Part shown: piece after piece, positions 22,346 through 23,128 of the stretch
Position numbering within the stretch: position 1 is the first letter of the stretch
Layout: every line of letters begins with the position of its first letter
Origin: Pelargonium cotyledonis
Taxonomy: Eukaryota; Streptophyta; Magnoliopsida; Geraniales; Geraniaceae
Assembly (NCBI GenBank): GCA_036897625.1
Contig: JAYMTA010000909.1
Span: forward strand, 1 to 23,128
DNA length: 23,128 nt
Direction of reading: 5' to 3'
The notes under the pieces: model-generated
Databases searched by the model: none
What the model was told of the DNA's origin: nothing
Seen by the model: the letters and a program-made list of their open reading frames with translations, nothing else
Program-made: the position numbers and the translations under genes

Positions 22346-22382
22346 AAAAAAAAAAAAAAAAAGTTTGTGTCTGTGTCTGTGT
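22346..22382 (+). repeat. A-tract followed by a GTGTCT-type microsatellite
   Basis: A run of about 17 A (22346-22362) is followed at once by GTTTGTGTCTGTGTCTGTGTC, about three units of a TGTGTC hexamer. The A tract could mark the end of an old retroposed sequence, but no matching duplication or source was seen. Confidence 0.55.
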
Positions 22383-23128
22383 CCTTGTGAGAGTTAATGA
22401 ACAGCTGAACATAAATGCCTTATAGTGTGTGGTCACATTATTTACATGCAGCTTTGAATTGCTCAAAAACTCCAAACCCCGAAGAACAATTCTAGCTAGG
22501 AGTATATGATTTGGGAATTTTCAATCTGTTGCACAAGATAAAGTTTAAGGGACGCGTGTGCTAGTGATAGAGTCGGACCTGGGGCTCAGCATAGAATTTT
22601 CGGTCGGTAAAATCTTATGACCACCCATTGTTTTTCATGATAGTATGCGAAACAAAATAACGTACATTCGTGATAAAAGTACATAACAATTCTAATAAAA
22701 GAATAAGATATACAATTTATAATAAAATAATAAAAACAAAATATAGAGGTATTACATTAAAACTAAAATACGATTGAGTTAATAATTTAATTATTAATAT
22801 GGTTTTTAAGGACATATATTGGGAACATATATTACTATCAAGACATGTTAACTCAAATGGTTAAAATACTTTGAATTTTCTATGAGGTCTCAATAATTTG
22901 AGCATTCTTGTCGACGGTATGAAATCAGATTTGTAAAATAAAGTTTAGGGTAACGCTCCTTTTAAAAAGTAAGAAATATTGTTACTTTTAATAAGATGTT
23001 CCGATAAAAAAAATATATTGGGATCAAAATACTACTCTTTTCACAAGAAGAAAATGGTCTAGAAAGAAATTAGTGATAATTTCTATTAATATTTTGTACC
23101 AAAAAAAATGAAACTAGTGATAGGATAT
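22383..23128. other. Intergenic DNA at the right edge, with a possible SINE-like relic
   Basis: AT-rich sequence without a recognisable coding region. A stretch at about 22842-22920 resembles the tRNA-like head of a plant SINE: TTAACTCAAATGGTTA is box-A-like, and GAGGTCTCAATAATTTGAGC, about 30 bases on, sits where box B would be. The box B match is weak, so this is a suggestion only. Confidence 0.3.

Noticed and set aside
1-23128. CRISPR arrays, operons, bacterial promoters, tRNA or rRNA genes
   Set aside because: The window is plant nuclear DNA; no spaced repeat arrays and no tRNA cloverleaf or rRNA sequence were seen.

Overview
This is a window of plant nuclear DNA. It has spliced genes with short GT-AG introns, AT-rich spacers, plant-only gene families and plant-type LINE relics. 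It looks like a dicot, and a rosid would fit, but I cannot name the species. No bacterial, plasmid, CRISPR or rRNA/tRNA features are visible. Four host genes can be supported by reading exons against families I know. All exon joins are my own reading of splice motifs and frame.

Layout, left to right. (1) 1-2964, plus strand: an FCS-like zinc finger (FLZ, DUF581) gene. It has a two-exon coding region (393 aa) and probably a long leader intron. (2) 5300-9485, plus strand: MFP1, the thylakoid coiled-coil protein. It has four coding exons (721 aa), and its first intron carries a fossil scrap of a small LTR element. (3) 10837 onward, plus strand: the Golgi membrane protein SYS1. Its coding region either stops at 11504 (156 aa) or, in a model I find attractive, splices at 11484 to a terminal exon at 14141 (152 aa). 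In the second case a 2.7 kb intron holds a decayed RTE-type LINE. (4) 18528-15270, minus strand: a sulfate-transporter-family gene of the SULTR3;4/SPDT type. It has twelve coding exons (657 aa) and a TATA box upstream.

The right-hand 4.6 kb (18.6-23.1 kb) is AT-rich intergenic DNA. It contains a young-looking 5'-truncated L1-type LINE with a poly(A) tail and 14-bp target site duplications, plus weaker SINE-like and hairpin signals.

The genes do not form a pathway. FLZ proteins are SnRK1 adaptors, MFP1 acts in plastids (thylakoid and starch granule initiation), SYS1 acts in trans-Golgi trafficking, and SULTR3;4/SPDT moves phosphate or sulfate. They look like ordinary eukaryotic neighbours. 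I found no convincing undescribed system. The best second looks are the SYS1 terminal-exon question, the L1 insertion upstream of the transporter, and the RTE relic made of an RT core joined directly to the element's 3' end.
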